Part shown: piece by piece, positions 17,401 through 27,202 of the stretch | How the letters are laid out: each line of letters starts with the position of its first letter | Position numbering within the stretch: the stretch's first letter is position 1 | Assembly (NCBI GenBank): GCA_024693045.1 | Contig: JAILLQ010000016.1 | Coordinates: 1 to 64,000, forward strand | Direction of reading: 5' to 3' | DNA: 64,000 nucleotides | From: Treponema sp. | Lineage (GTDB): Bacteria; Spirochaetota; Spirochaetia; Treponematales; Treponemataceae | Notes under the pieces: model-generated | What the model saw: only the letters and a program-made list of their open reading frames with translations | Databases searched by the model: none | Told to the model about the DNA's origin: nothing | Program-made: the position numbers and the translations under genes

Positions 17401-20400
17401 ATGGGTGGGAAAATGTTTTTTTTGACTCTTTTAGTATCAGCGGCGGTTGCTGCTGGAATTTCGTATTTTTTACATACTGCCGAAAAATCAAATAATTCAT
17501 TTGAAAAGGTAAGAACTTTTGCTAAGCGCAAGCAGGAAGAATTTGATGTTTATTTCCAGCAACAGGAAAAGAAACTTTCTTCTAATACTGCGAACCTTGA
17601 AACCAAATTTATGCAGGCCACCGCTGCAGTTAAACGTCTTGAAGGTCAGATTTCAGAATTTCAAAAAATGACAGAAAACCTTGCAAGCGATACTAATTCT
17701 GTAAAAAAAATTGAAGAAGAAATTGACTCTTACCAGAAAGTAATAACTGAACTTATGGAAATGACTGCAAGAGTTGAACAGAATCTGCAGAACATCAAAC
17801 ATGAATCAACAATAATCGATTCTTTGCAAGTAAAACTGGGCGAGCAGAAAAAGTACATGGAAACCTTGGAAAAGAAAATTCCTCAGATTTCTACAGAGTT
17901 TGCTAATAAAAATGGAGAACAGTTAAAACTTATAGGTAATCGTCTCCTTACAGAATATGATAATCATGGTCAGAAAATCAAAGAAGATTTGCTCAAAATA
18001 GAAGAAAATGCAAAAAAAACTATGTCAGATTTCCAGCGTGAAATAAACGAAGTTTACGAAGATGCCTCTATGAAAGCAGAAAAACTTGAAGACGAGGCAT
18101 TTGAACGCCTGAAGCAGGAAGCTCTTGCCCGCGCTGATATATTTACAAAAAATTCCAACGAAAAAATAGCCGAAGCAAAAATTAAGCTTGATGCAAAGTT
18201 AGATGAACTTTCTTCTCTTATAGAAACTAGAGCAAAGACCGTTTCGGTAAATGCTGAAACTAATGTAAGTGAATTCGAAAAGAAATATGACGCTCTTTAT
18301 CACGAACTTTCTGCAAAGTATGCTGGAAAAACTAGTGAACTTGAAACTTCTCTTGCAAATAAAACTGCTGAGCTAAGTCAAAGCTTAAAGGCAACTTCTA
18401 GCGGGCTGGTTGAAAATATTAAAACAAGCTTTGCAGATTTAGACAGCAAGTGTAAAAAGAATATTGAAGATTTTGCAGTAAAAATTGAAGAAAGACTAGC
18501 TGTTTTGACAGATAAATATTCTAAACAGATTGAAGATGTTAGTGGAAAAAGTGATGGACGCCTTTCTTCAATTATGCAGAAGGTTTCTGATTCTGAAGAA
18601 AAGTCTAAACAGTATATTTCAGCTCTTACAGAAAAATATCAGGCTTCTGCAAAAACTCTGCACGAAAAATATGATCAGCAGCTTTCTACTATTGATGGAA
18701 AGAATATGACTAGAATCAATGAGCTTGAAGAACGTTTTGACCAGGCTTATGAAATTGTAAATAAAAAGGCTGACGAAACAAATACAGCTTTTGACACAAA
18801 GTTCCAGTCGATTATTCAGGACTTGGATTCTAAATTTACTAATGCAACTTCTAAAATCAGTGACGAAATTGAAACTGTACGCTCTATTTATAGTCAGCAG
18901 CAGGGTGGAATCAGTAGTGAAATAACAGAAAAAATTGAATCTTTGGGAGAAGAGTTTAAAACTCAGATTGCAAATTTAAAATCCCAGCTTACAGATTCTC
19001 TTACTGATGCGCAGATGACTTCTGATTCACTTGCTAAAAATCAGGAAAAAATCGAAAGCCTCATTTCAACTGTTCAGGAAAGATACGAAAAACTCTATCA
19101 GGAAGCAGTTACAAAAGCAGATGCCAAAGAAGAAGAAGCTTATTCTGCTTTTAGCCGACAGTCAGAGGAAAATATCGAAAAATATAATACTTCAATACAG
19201 CAGAAAATCGAAAGTGTTAAAACTCAGCTTTCAGATACATTGAATACTATTTCCCGTGATGTACAGGAATCTGTTCAGACTGCAGAAAACACATTGAACC
19301 GGGTCAAAGCAGAATGTGAAGATGCTATGACAAAGGTAGATGCTGTAGAACCAGAATTGAATGAAAAGGTAAGCAAAATTGATCAGCAGATCGAAAAATT
19401 CAGAGATGTTTCTAATGAAAAAATGCAGGAACTTTCTACTATGCTTGAAGAATCCGCCGGAAAAATCCAGGCTGCCTGTGAAAAACAGCAGAGTGTTGCT
19501 TTGGCTGGAGTCGATGAACATCTTTCTGCATACAAAAAAGACATTGAATACCGCCTTTCTAAAATAGAAGCTGGTGCTTCGGATGTGGATCAGCTTGAAA
19601 AGAATTTGAAGGACGCATATGACGAAGTTAGTAGAAAAGTTCTTTCTACTTTTGATACTTTTACTTCTGAACAGCAGGAACGCCATAATCAGTTTGCAGC
19701 ATCAATTAAAGCAAATTCAGATCAACTCGAAAGTGACCTTGAAGTTATAGAAAATCGTCTGGAAGAATTGAAACAGACTTCAATTGGTAACATGAGCGAA
19801 AAGTTGAAGGGCTTTGAAGAAAACTTTGATCGTGATTTGAAAAGTCGTGGTGATAAAATTAATGAAGAACTTGTTGAATGGAAAAACACTTTTGATGGAA
19901 AAATTACGGCCTTTACAAATGAGTATGAAAATCAGCGTCGTTCTGTAGAATCTGATTACAACGAAGATTTAAAGAATAAGCTTCTTGCAATGCAGAAGAA
20001 AACAGAAGAACAGAGTAATCGGGTAAATGAAGAACTTTCCGCTGCACAAAAAGCAGTAAACGAACAGATTCAGGCTATTAAAACTCTGATAAATAATTTC
20101 TCTAGTGAAGTTCAAGCAAAAGTTGATGCAGCAGATAACCGACAGGATGAAATTCTTAAGAATTCTATTGAGAAGACGGAAAAGAATGTTGAATCTCAGT
20201 TAAAGAAAATTCAGTCTGAACTTTTGGAAAATCTTGCTGCCTTTGAAGAAGGAGTCGAATCCCGCCAGGAATCAAGTCAGTCTTCAATCGATTCTGCTTT
20301 AGGTGAATTTAATACATGGAAAGTTCAGTTGAAACATCAGTTGGATGAATCTAAAAATATCTTTAATTCAGAACTTCTTGCTTTAAAAGAACAGGCAGAA

Positions 20401-21660
20401 AATAAAGTAAAAGAGGCTGAACTTTACCTTGGAAATGAATACCAGCAGATGGTTGATACAGCTGAAAGAAAAATCGGTGAACTGAACGGTAAAACAGAGG
20501 ATTCCCTTTCCTCTTATGAAGAACGTTCTAAGGATATTCTGGATCAGTTGACTAAAATGTACGAACAGATGTTAAAGGATACTGAAGAAAGAGTTAGAAC
20601 TCAGAATACAGAATCATCTAGAAAACTTCAGGAACTTAATTCCGAAATTCAGAAGATTTCAGAAAAGAGCAGAAGCGACCAGGCAGCATTCGTTATGAAA
20701 ATGCAGGGTGATTCTAATGCAATGCAGACTCAGATGAGTGAATTATTGAAAGAACTTCAGTCTATAAAATCTCAAATGAGTATTTATGATAAAGCCGAAC
20801 AGATGAAGAAAATTTTGGACGACAAAATTGAAGGTTTGAATGACGATTTTGAGCGGCTTGAAGAATTCCGTGATGTTGCAAATGGTTTAACTTCTCAATA
20901 CAACCAGATTTGCCATATAAAAGACGATCTTGAAGTTAAGTATTCTGAATTTGAAACATCTAAGGATAAGGTAGATTCAATTGCTCAGCGTTTTGAAAAG
21001 TTGATTGATCTTTCTGGTCAGATAGATGAAAAGATTCGTGGTTTAAATACAACTTACGATGACCTTCAGACAATGGAAGTTAGAGTAAAGGACTTCCAGG
21101 AAACTCTTTCTGATATTTCTGTTCGATATGACCGGCTTGAACAGAAGAATGAAGTTATCGACCGTGTATTAAAAGATGTAAATTCTTCGTATGAATCTAT
21201 AAAAGATTTGGAATCTCGTTTAGCAAATTGCAGTCGCCAGGCCGAAACATTGCCGGATGAAATTAGAAGTGTACAGAATAATGTAGATTTGCTCTTGAAG
21301 AATGCTCCAAAAATTGGAGATGCAACAGATAAACTCAATTCTCTTGAAGATTTGTTCAAGGACGCAGAAACCAGAATAGAAGAAATTAATTCTGTGCGCA
21401 CAGGAATTGGACGCACTGAACTTCGATTGCAGGAACTTTCTGGAGAAATCGACAAGAAATTTGAAGCTTTAAAAACTACTGTTTCTATTTCTAATAAGTC
21501 TTCTACTTCTAAAGATTTCCAGAGGGCAACACCACAGATTCGTTCTATGATTAAACAGTTAAAAAAGCAGGGATGGTCTGTAAAGGATATCGCTGCAAAC
21601 TGCAATGTTCCTCTAGATGTTGTTGATTTGGTTCTAGAACTTGAACCAGATGATAAATAA
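17401..21660 (+). CDS. SpiroCoCo-type giant coiled-coil protein
   Basis: 1419 residues. One N-terminal membrane anchor (about 5-22, FFLTLLVSAAVAAGISYFL) is followed by more than 1300 residues of nearly uninterrupted heptad-like coiled coil rich in Glu, Lys, Gln and Ser with almost no proline. A short globular C-terminus (RSMIKQLKKQGWSVKDIAANCNVPLDVVDLVLEL) resembles a helix-turn-helix. The pattern matches long coiled-coil proteins restricted to spirochaetes; a cytoskeletal or envelope-scaffold role is inference. It follows the HAD gene by 18 bases. Two in-frame ATGs (17401, 17413) are possible starts. Confidence 0.8.
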   Translation: MGGKMFFLTLLVSAAVAAGISYFLHTAEKSNNSFEKVRTFAKRKQEEFDVYFQQQEKKLSSNTANLETKFMQATAAVKRLEGQISEFQKMTENLASDTNSVKKIEEEIDSYQKVITELMEMTARVEQNLQNIKHESTIIDSLQVKLGEQKKYMETLEKKIPQISTEFANKNGEQLKLIGNRLLTEYDNHGQKIKEDLLKIEENAKKTMSDFQREINEVYEDASMKAEKLEDEAFERLKQEALARADIFTKNSNEKIAEAKIKLDAKLDELSSLIETRAKTVSVNAETNVSEFEKKYDALYHELSAKYAGKTSELETSLANKTAELSQSLKATSSGLVENIKTSFADLDSKCKKNIEDFAVKIEERLAVLTDKYSKQIEDVSGKSDGRLSSIMQKVSDSEEKSKQYISALTEKYQASAKTLHEKYDQQLSTIDGKNMTRINELEERFDQAYEIVNKKADETNTAFDTKFQSIIQDLDSKFTNATSKISDEIETVRSIYSQQQGGISSEITEKIESLGEEFKTQIANLKSQLTDSLTDAQMTSDSLAKNQEKIESLISTVQERYEKLYQEAVTKADAKEEEAYSAFSRQSEENIEKYNTSIQQKIESVKTQLSDTLNTISRDVQESVQTAENTLNRVKAECEDAMTKVDAVEPELNEKVSKIDQQIEKFRDVSNEKMQELSTMLEESAGKIQAACEKQQSVALAGVDEHLSAYKKDIEYRLSKIEAGASDVDQLEKNLKDAYDEVSRKVLSTFDTFTSEQQERHNQFAASIKANSDQLESDLEVIENRLEELKQTSIGNMSEKLKGFEENFDRDLKSRGDKINEELVEWKNTFDGKITAFTNEYENQRRSVESDYNEDLKNKLLAMQKKTEEQSNRVNEELSAAQKAVNEQIQAIKTLINNFSSEVQAKVDAADNRQDEILKNSIEKTEKNVESQLKKIQSELLENLAAFEEGVESRQESSQSSIDSALGEFNTWKVQLKHQLDESKNIFNSELLALKEQAENKVKEAELYLGNEYQQMVDTAERKIGELNGKTEDSLSSYEERSKDILDQLTKMYEQMLKDTEERVRTQNTESSRKLQELNSEIQKISEKSRSDQAAFVMKMQGDSNAMQTQMSELLKELQSIKSQMSIYDKAEQMKKILDDKIEGLNDDFERLEEFRDVANGLTSQYNQICHIKDDLEVKYSEFETSKDKVDSIAQRFEKLIDLSGQIDEKIRGLNTTYDDLQTMEVRVKDFQETLSDISVRYDRLEQKNEVIDRVLKDVNSSYESIKDLESRLANCSRQAETLPDEIRSVQNNVDLLLKNAPKIGDATDKLNSLEDLFKDAETRIEEINSVRTGIGRTELRLQELSGEIDKKFEALKTTVSISNKSSTSKDFQRATPQIRSMIKQLKKQGWSVKDIAANCNVPLDVVDLVLELEPDDK

Positions 21661-21678
21661 TCCTTTTGTGCTTTTTAT

Positions 21679-21707
21679 TTGCTCCTGTATTTTTTATAGG
21701 TTATAAT
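21679..21707 (+). promoter_or_regulatory. Promoter for alpha-amylase (predicted leaderless)
   Basis: TTGCTC, a 17-base spacer and TATAAT, with seven bases between the -10 and the ATG. No Shine-Dalgarno is present. Confidence 0.7.
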
Positions 21708-21714
21708 TTAAAGC

Positions 21715-23130
21715 ATGAAAGTTTTTAAATCTTCTTTATTATCAATCTGTGTTTTTGCTCTAGCTTTATCGGCTTTTGGGCATTCTCGTGAACAAATTAA
21801 AAATGGTGCCATCCTTCATGCCTGGTGCTGGTCATTCAAAACAATTGAAGAAAATCTTCCTAAAATAAAGGAAGCCGGTTTTACTTCTGTTCAAACTTCT
21901 CCTGCAAATACATGTCTTGTTGGCGATTATGGCGATTTGAACATAATGAGTGATGATACAACTGGTAAGTGGTATTATCATTACCAGCCAACCGATTGGA
22001 AAATTGGCAATTATCAGCTTGGAACACGAGACGATTTTATTTCCATGTGCAAAAAAGCTGAAGAATTGGGTATTGCAGTCATTGTAGATGTTCTTCCAAA
22101 TCACACGACTCCTCGTGTTAAAGAAATTTCACCTGAATTTATTGAAGCTGTTGGAGGCTTTGAAAAGCTTTACCATAAAAACAGTGATCACCAGATTAGA
22201 AACTGGGATGATCGTTTGGAAAGCACAACAGCTCAGATGGGGGGACTTCCAGATGTAAATACTGAAAATCCTCTTTTTCAGGCTTATTACATGAAATATG
22301 TAAATGATTTGATAGATTGTGGTGCAGATGGTTTCAGATATGATACTGCAAAACATATAGGACTTCCTGATGATCCAAAGGATGCTTATAGCCCAAAAAA
22401 CAATTTCTGGCCAATCTTCCTTGGAAAAGAATCTATAAATGGAACTTATTTAAAGAATGCAGATAATCTTTTTATTTATGGAGAAGTACTTCAGGGTGGA
22501 AACAGCCGCGAAGATGCTTATGGTAAATTAATGCCTGTTGTAGCTTCTAATTATGGAAGTGTTCTTAGAAGTGCTTTAAAAAACAATAAATTTAGTGCAA
22601 AGGGCTTGGCTGACTGGAAACATCCTGCTGCTCCTGAAAATATCGTAACTTGGGTTGAATCTCATGATACATATGCTAATCATGGGGAATCTGCTTGGCT
22701 TACTCACGCAAAATTACGACAGGGCTGGGCTTTAATTGCTTCCCGTGCTGGCGGAACACCTCTTTTCTTTAACAGACCAAAAGGACCTGAAGCAGTTCAG
22801 TTTCCTGGAGTTTCAAAGATTGGTGATTCAGGAAATGATGAATTCTTTAATCCTGAAGTCGTAGCTGTAAATAAATTCCGTCTTGCAATGACTGGTTTAC
22901 CAGAAAAACTTGTAAATGGAAATGATACAAGTGTCCTGGCTGTTTTAAGAGGGGACAAAGGTGCGGTTATAATCAATGTTAATGAACAGAAGAGTCAGAA
23001 GATTTCTATTCCTGTTGAAATGGCAGACGGCGAATACATAAACCACTCTAATGGAAAAAGTAAATTTACCGTTGCCGGAGGAATTCTTACTGGTAAGGTG
23101 CCTAAGAATGCTGTTGTAGTTCTTTACTAG
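21715..23130 (+). CDS. Secreted alpha-amylase, GH13
   Basis: 471 residues with a signal peptide (KSSLLSICVFALALSAFG). The (beta/alpha)8 GH13 regions are intact: region I DVLPNH (125-130), region II GFRYDTAKH with nucleophile Asp210, region III IYGEVL with acid/base Glu257, and region IV ESHD with Asp318. A small C-terminal beta domain closes the chain. It should hydrolyse alpha-1,4 glucans in the periplasm or outside the cell, which fits a polysaccharide-fermenting gut spirochaete. It is monocistronic with its own leaderless-type promoter and is convergent with ispDF (10-base gap). Confidence 0.93.
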   Translation: MKVFKSSLLSICVFALALSAFGHSREQIKNGAILHAWCWSFKTIEENLPKIKEAGFTSVQTSPANTCLVGDYGDLNIMSDDTTGKWYYHYQPTDWKIGNYQLGTRDDFISMCKKAEELGIAVIVDVLPNHTTPRVKEISPEFIEAVGGFEKLYHKNSDHQIRNWDDRLESTTAQMGGLPDVNTENPLFQAYYMKYVNDLIDCGADGFRYDTAKHIGLPDDPKDAYSPKNNFWPIFLGKESINGTYLKNADNLFIYGEVLQGGNSREDAYGKLMPVVASNYGSVLRSALKNNKFSAKGLADWKHPAAPENIVTWVESHDTYANHGESAWLTHAKLRQGWALIASRAGGTPLFFNRPKGPEAVQFPGVSKIGDSGNDEFFNPEVVAVNKFRLAMTGLPEKLVNGNDTSVLAVLRGDKGAVIINVNEQKSQKISIPVEMADGEYINHSNGKSKFTVAGGILTGKVPKNAVVVLY

Positions 23131-23140
23131 TCTGATTTAC

Positions 23141-24328
23141 CTATTTCTGTAGGAGGCAAGTAGCCCATACTTCTATGGCTTTTCCTTCTCCTACAGAATC
23201 AAGTTTTTCACCAGTTTTGGCTTTAACAAAAATTTTTGAAGAATCACATTCAAGTATTTTTGCAATTGATTCAATTACTTGATTTCTATATGGCAGGAAT
23301 TTTGGTCTTTCTACTTTGATTACACAGTCAAGGTTTATCAAAGACCAGCCTGCTTTTTTTATATCATCCCAAACAGTTTTTAATAGAACTTTTGAGTCAG
23401 CGTCTTTCCATTTTGTATCTTCAGGGGGAAAATAACTTCCAATATCACCCAATCTGCTTGCCCCTAAAAGAGCATCAGTTATTGCGTGTAAGAGAACATC
23501 TCCATCTGAATGTCCGTCTTCGCCTTTTTCAAAAGGAATTTCTATTCCGCCAAGGTATAATTTTCGTCCTTCAACCAGGCGGTGCAAATCGTAGCCCAAG
23601 CCTGTTCTTATATTTAATAAATCCATGTTAACTTCCTCGTTTTTGTAATCCTGGGCAAAAGTAATTTTCCTATTTTCGGGGTCACCTTCTACATTTTTGA
23701 CTTTACCCTGATATTTTCCCCAGATTTCAGTGTCATCGGTGTATTCAGTATTATCTTCTCTGGCTTTTTTGTGGGCCTGATAAAGTTCTTTGTAGTAAAA
23801 TGCTTGGGGAGTTTGAACTGCACTCATCATGCTTCTAGGCAGGTGTTCTATAATAAAGCCATTTTCATCCAAAAGTTTCTGGGTATCAACCGGTCTGGTT
23901 CCTGGTACGGCGGCCCCATATTCGATTGCAGCTTCTAGAGTTTCTTTTATTACTCTGGAAGTTACAAATGGGCGTGCTCCGTCATGAATAAGCACTATGT
24001 CCGGTTCATAGGCTTCAAGAAAGTTTAGAGCGTTAAAAACGCTTTCCTGCCGGCTTTTTCCGCCTTCCACAAAAGATAGTTCTATTCCTTGAAGCAGATT
24101 TTCAATTGAAGGGTCGGCAAAAAGGGCTTTTTTTGCATCTTCCTGACCGTTTTTAGGGACTGTTATTGCAACTGTGTTGATTTTTATACTTGTAAGAAAT
24201 GCTTTTAGTGAGGTAGAAAGAACACTGCCTCCAACTAGAGGCAGATATTCTTTTTTGCAACTTAAGCCCATTCTAGAAGAAGAGCCGGCTGCTGCTATAA
24301 TTACTGCGATTTTTTTATTAGAATTCAT
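23141..24328 (-). CDS. ispDF: Bifunctional IspD-IspF (MEP pathway)
   Basis: About 395 residues fusing two non-consecutive enzymes of the MEP isoprenoid pathway. IspD (about 1-225) makes CDP-methylerythritol and shows AAAGSSSRMG, KKEYLPL and LIHDGARPFV. IspF (about 235-395) cyclises the product of IspE and shows the zinc-site motif GYDLHR, GEDGHSDGDVLLHAITDALLGA and GDIGSYFPPED. Three ATGs in a row (24334, 24331, 24328) begin the protein. I took the last because GGA lies five bases upstream; the frame runs further 5' but would read into carD. The start overlaps the carD stop by a few bases, so the two are cotranscribed and probably translationally coupled. Confidence 0.93.
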   Translation of the reverse strand: MNSNKKIAVIIAAAGSSSRMGLSCKKEYLPLVGGSVLSTSLKAFLTSIKINTVAITVPKNGQEDAKKALFADPSIENLLQGIELSFVEGGKSRQESVFNALNFLEAYEPDIVLIHDGARPFVTSRVIKETLEAAIEYGAAVPGTRPVDTQKLLDENGFIIEHLPRSMMSAVQTPQAFYYKELYQAHKKAREDNTEYTDDTEIWGKYQGKVKNVEGDPENRKITFAQDYKNEEVNMDLLNIRTGLGYDLHRLVEGRKLYLGGIEIPFEKGEDGHSDGDVLLHAITDALLGASRLGDIGSYFPPEDTKWKDADSKVLLKTVWDDIKKAGWSLINLDCVIKVERPKFLPYRNQVIESIAKILECDSSKIFVKAKTGEKLDSVGEGKAIEVWATCLLQK

Positions 24329-24992
24329 CATCATCCGATTCGTCGAAATCACCAGCGTCTTCAGATTCGTTTGTATCATCTGAATCGTCATCCTCATCGT
24401 TAGAATCGTCTTTGTTCTTCTTTGAAGATATGTCGTTCATTAAATCATCATCTTCATCGTCAAAATCATCAATAATGTGTTTAACTTTTGGCTGCGATCC
24501 TGGTGGTTCAAGCTTGAGATGGATTTTTGATTCAACTTCTTTTACATCCATTCCCATTGCAATCGAAATTTCATCTTCAAGTAATTTTTTTGCCTGGTCG
24601 TAAAGTTTTCTTTCCAGGATAGGAAGTTCTTTAACTTTACTGCGGTTGTATAAACAGCGGACAATTGCTGCGATATCTGCGATTGTACCTTTTTTCAGAA
24701 GATCAAGGTTCATCTGATAGCGGAGCTTCCAATCTGAAGTAATTGGTTCAAAATCATCTGAAAGTGAATTTAATGCCTTTTCTGCTTCTTCTGCAGAAAC
24801 AATTGCACGAATACCAAGTTCTTCTGCTTTTTCTACAGGAACCATTACAATCATATCTGATGATTCAATGTAGATTTTGTAATACATCATTGGTGTTCCG
24901 CGAAAAGCTTTTTCAAAAACTTCTGTGATTTTGCCAACACCCTGGCTAGGATAAACGATCTGCTGATCAATCTGAAATTTTGTTTCACTCAT
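24318..24992 (-). CDS. carD: CarD-family RNA polymerase-binding regulator with acidic tail
   Basis: 224 residues. The N-terminal RID domain (about 5-65, QIVYPSQGVGKITEV … YYKIYI) binds the RNA polymerase beta subunit. The helical CarD C-domain follows (about 75-165, WKLRYQMNLDLLKKGTIADIAAIVRCLY), which in other bacteria stabilises the open promoter complex. An unusual tail of about 50 residues is almost all Asp, Glu and Ser. I chose the ATG at 24992 because conserved homology starts there and a consensus promoter ends 10 bases upstream; the longer frame would include the promoter itself. It is first in an operon with ispDF. Confidence 0.92.
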   Translation of the reverse strand: MSETKFQIDQQIVYPSQGVGKITEVFEKAFRGTPMMYYKIYIESSDMIVMVPVEKAEELGIRAIVSAEEAEKALNSLSDDFEPITSDWKLRYQMNLDLLKKGTIADIAAIVRCLYNRSKVKELPILERKLYDQAKKLLEDEISIAMGMDVKEVESKIHLKLEPPGSQPKVKHIIDDFDDEDDDLMNDISSKKNKDDSNDEDDDSDDTNESEDAGDFDESDDDEF

Positions 24993-25002
24993 AGTGTCTG
25001 TT

Positions 25003-25031
25003 ATTATAACACAATTTTTTAAATAATTCAA
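25003..25031 (-). promoter_or_regulatory. carD-ispDF promoter (leaderless or near-leaderless)
   Basis: TTGAAT (25026-25031), a 17-base spacer and consensus TATAAT (25003-25008). Ten bases separate the -10 from the ATG, so the leader should be only two to four bases. Confidence 0.75.
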
Positions 25032-25071
25032 ATTGGATTACTTTTCTAACTTTTTTTATCTCCCTTATTGA

Positions 25072-25100
25072 TTGCAAATATCACCCATATAAACTATATT
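25072..25100 (+). promoter_or_regulatory. DEAD-box helicase promoter
   Basis: TTGCAA, a 17-base spacer and TATATT. The predicted start near 25107 gives a leader of about 20 bases that includes AAGGAAA before the ATG. Confidence 0.6.
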
Positions 25101-25126
25101 GAATAAATAATTTTTTAAGGAAAATA

Positions 25127-27202
25127 ATGGAAAATAACGAGATTTTGGACGATGAAATCGTTCCTATTGAAATGCAGCTGGACCTTCAGAGTGCTGAAAA
25201 AACAGAAGATGATTCAGAAATTGGTTTTGAAGATTTAGGTTTAGATGAAGAAACTCTTGCTGCCGTTTCAAAAAAAGGTTTTAAAGTGCCTTCTCCTATT
25301 CAAGTTTTGGCAATTCCTCGCCTTTTGAATGGAGACGCAAACATTATTGCAAGGGCAAGAACGGGTACAGGTAAGACAGCTGCTTTTGGACTTCCAATTA
25401 TTCAAAAAGTTCGTGGTATTCAGGGTCAGGTAAAGGCTTTGGTTCTGGAACCTACACGCGAACTGGCTATTCAGACTTGTACAGAATTCCAATCATTTAC
25501 AGATGGTAAAAATCCACGGACATGTGTTCTTTATGGTGGGGCTTCTTATTCAACTCAGATTAAAGAATTAAAAAGAGGGGTAGAAGTTGTAGTTGGTACA
25601 CCAGGACGCATTCAGGATCACATTGAAAGAGGAACTCTCGATTTGAGCAAAATTGATTACTTTATCCTTGATGAAGGTGATCAGATGCTTGATATGGGCT
25701 TTGTTGATGACATTGAAGCTATCTTTGGAAAAGCAAACCCAAATGCAAGAATTCTTCTCTTTAGTGCAACAATGCCTGAACCAATTTTGAAAATCGCCGG
25801 AAAATTTATGGGTGACTACGAAATTGTAGAGGAAGAGGGTGTAGTTGATGAACCACTTTTAATTGATCAGAAATTTTGGGTCGTGAAAGATTGCGATAAA
25901 ATAAATGCTTTGGTAAGGCTCATTGATATTGCAGATGACTTTTATGGTATCGTCTTTACTCAGACAAAAAATGATGCAGATTTTGTAACAAGAATTCTGG
26001 ACGAAAAGGGTTTTGATGTAGCAGCCCTGCATGGTGATATTGCTCAGGCTCAGAGAGAAAAGATTATTGCCAGATTCCGTTCAAAGAAAACAAAGATTCT
26101 TGTTGCTACCGATGTTGCAGCCCGTGGTATTGATATTTCCGGGTTGAACCATGTTGTAAATTATTCGCTTCCTTTTGATGGGGCAACTTATGTTCATCGC
26201 ATCGGACGAACAGGTCGTGCTGGAAGTCAGGGAACCGCAGTTACATTTGTTGCTCCTCAGGAAACTCGAAAACTGGGCTATATGCGCCGTGCGGTTGCAA
26301 AAGCCAGCAAGGGTGAAATGAAGGAAGAAGAAATTCCAACAGTAGAAGAAGTTCTTGCAAAGAAAAAGACAAGAATTTTTTCCGAATTAAAAAAGAGTAT
26401 TGGTCTTTCTGAAAATGCGGAAGAAAATCCTTCTGTAGAAAATCAAGATGAAACTTCTTCTAGTGATTCTGCATTGTCTGAAAATGAAGAAGCAGGTGCA
26501 AATTCTCAGGAAAAGTCGGGAACAGATGAAACTGCAGAAAAAAGCACAACTACTTCTCTTTTAAAAGCTGAAGGAAAATTTGAAGCATTTGCTGAAGAGC
26601 TTTGTAAAAACAACGATGCAAAAGAAGTACTTGCAGCAGTCCTTTCTTTTATCTACAAAGACAAATTAGACAGCTCAAAATACGGTAAAATTCAGAGTCA
26701 CGGAAAAATAGCAGACCAGGTTCGCCTTTACATACAGCTTGGTCGTCGTGATGGTTATAATCCTAAGGGACTGGCAGATTACTTTAGTAAGATGCTTCAC
26801 ATTCCTGGACGAATGGTTGACCGCATCGATATTTCATCGAACTTTTCTCTTGTAAGTCTTCCAAAAGAAGCTGCAAAAAAGGCTCTTGATTTAGCAAAAA
26901 GAAATCAGAATGTTCCTCATATGCATGTTGATACAAAGGATAGTTTTTCTGGTGATTTTGGCGGAAGAAGAGGAAGCGGACGCAAACGAGGCGGATTTGG
27001 TGGCGGTGATTTTGGAGGTCGTCGTTCTTCTGGAAAATTCTATGGCGGAAAAGACAGAAATGACCGCGGAGACAGGTCTTTTTCTTCTAGAGATAGAAAT
27101 CACGGAAGACCAAATGTTCATACACCAACGGAAAGAGCTCCAAGAACAGGTTCTGCCGGTTTGTATAAACAGAAGAAATCTGCTAAAAGTGAAAGATTTT
27201 AA
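25127..27202 (+). CDS. DEAD-box RNA helicase with DbpA-like domain and RGG tail
   Basis: 691 residues. A RecA-like core (about 35-380) has the Q motif (KVPSPIQ), motif I ARTGTGKT, Ia PTRELAIQ, III SAT, V ATDVAARGID and VI HRIGRTGRAG. Motif II reads DEGD instead of DEAD, an odd substitution at the third residue. An acidic Ser-rich linker (about 430-480) leads to a DbpA/CsdA-type RNA-binding domain (GRRDGYNPKGLADYF … IDISSNFSLVSLP). A Gly/Arg-rich tail (GDFGGRRGSGRKRGG) probably adds nonspecific RNA affinity. Such enzymes act in ribosome assembly and cold adaptation. The ATG has AAGGAAA upstream. The stop overlaps the convergent gene by four bases. Confidence 0.94.
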   Translation: MENNEILDDEIVPIEMQLDLQSAEKTEDDSEIGFEDLGLDEETLAAVSKKGFKVPSPIQVLAIPRLLNGDANIIARARTGTGKTAAFGLPIIQKVRGIQGQVKALVLEPTRELAIQTCTEFQSFTDGKNPRTCVLYGGASYSTQIKELKRGVEVVVGTPGRIQDHIERGTLDLSKIDYFILDEGDQMLDMGFVDDIEAIFGKANPNARILLFSATMPEPILKIAGKFMGDYEIVEEEGVVDEPLLIDQKFWVVKDCDKINALVRLIDIADDFYGIVFTQTKNDADFVTRILDEKGFDVAALHGDIAQAQREKIIARFRSKKTKILVATDVAARGIDISGLNHVVNYSLPFDGATYVHRIGRTGRAGSQGTAVTFVAPQETRKLGYMRRAVAKASKGEMKEEEIPTVEEVLAKKKTRIFSELKKSIGLSENAEENPSVENQDETSSSDSALSENEEAGANSQEKSGTDETAEKSTTTSLLKAEGKFEAFAEELCKNNDAKEVLAAVLSFIYKDKLDSSKYGKIQSHGKIADQVRLYIQLGRRDGYNPKGLADYFSKMLHIPGRMVDRIDISSNFSLVSLPKEAAKKALDLAKRNQNVPHMHVDTKDSFSGDFGGRRGSGRKRGGFGGGDFGGRRSSGKFYGGKDRNDRGDRSFSSRDRNHGRPNVHTPTERAPRTGSAGLYKQKKSAKSERF

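Noticed and set aside
24335..24397. N-terminal extension of IspDF (MRMTIQMIQTNLK...)
   Set aside because: It reads into the acidic-tail codons of carD and has no counterpart in IspD; the protein family starts at NKKIAVIIAAAG.
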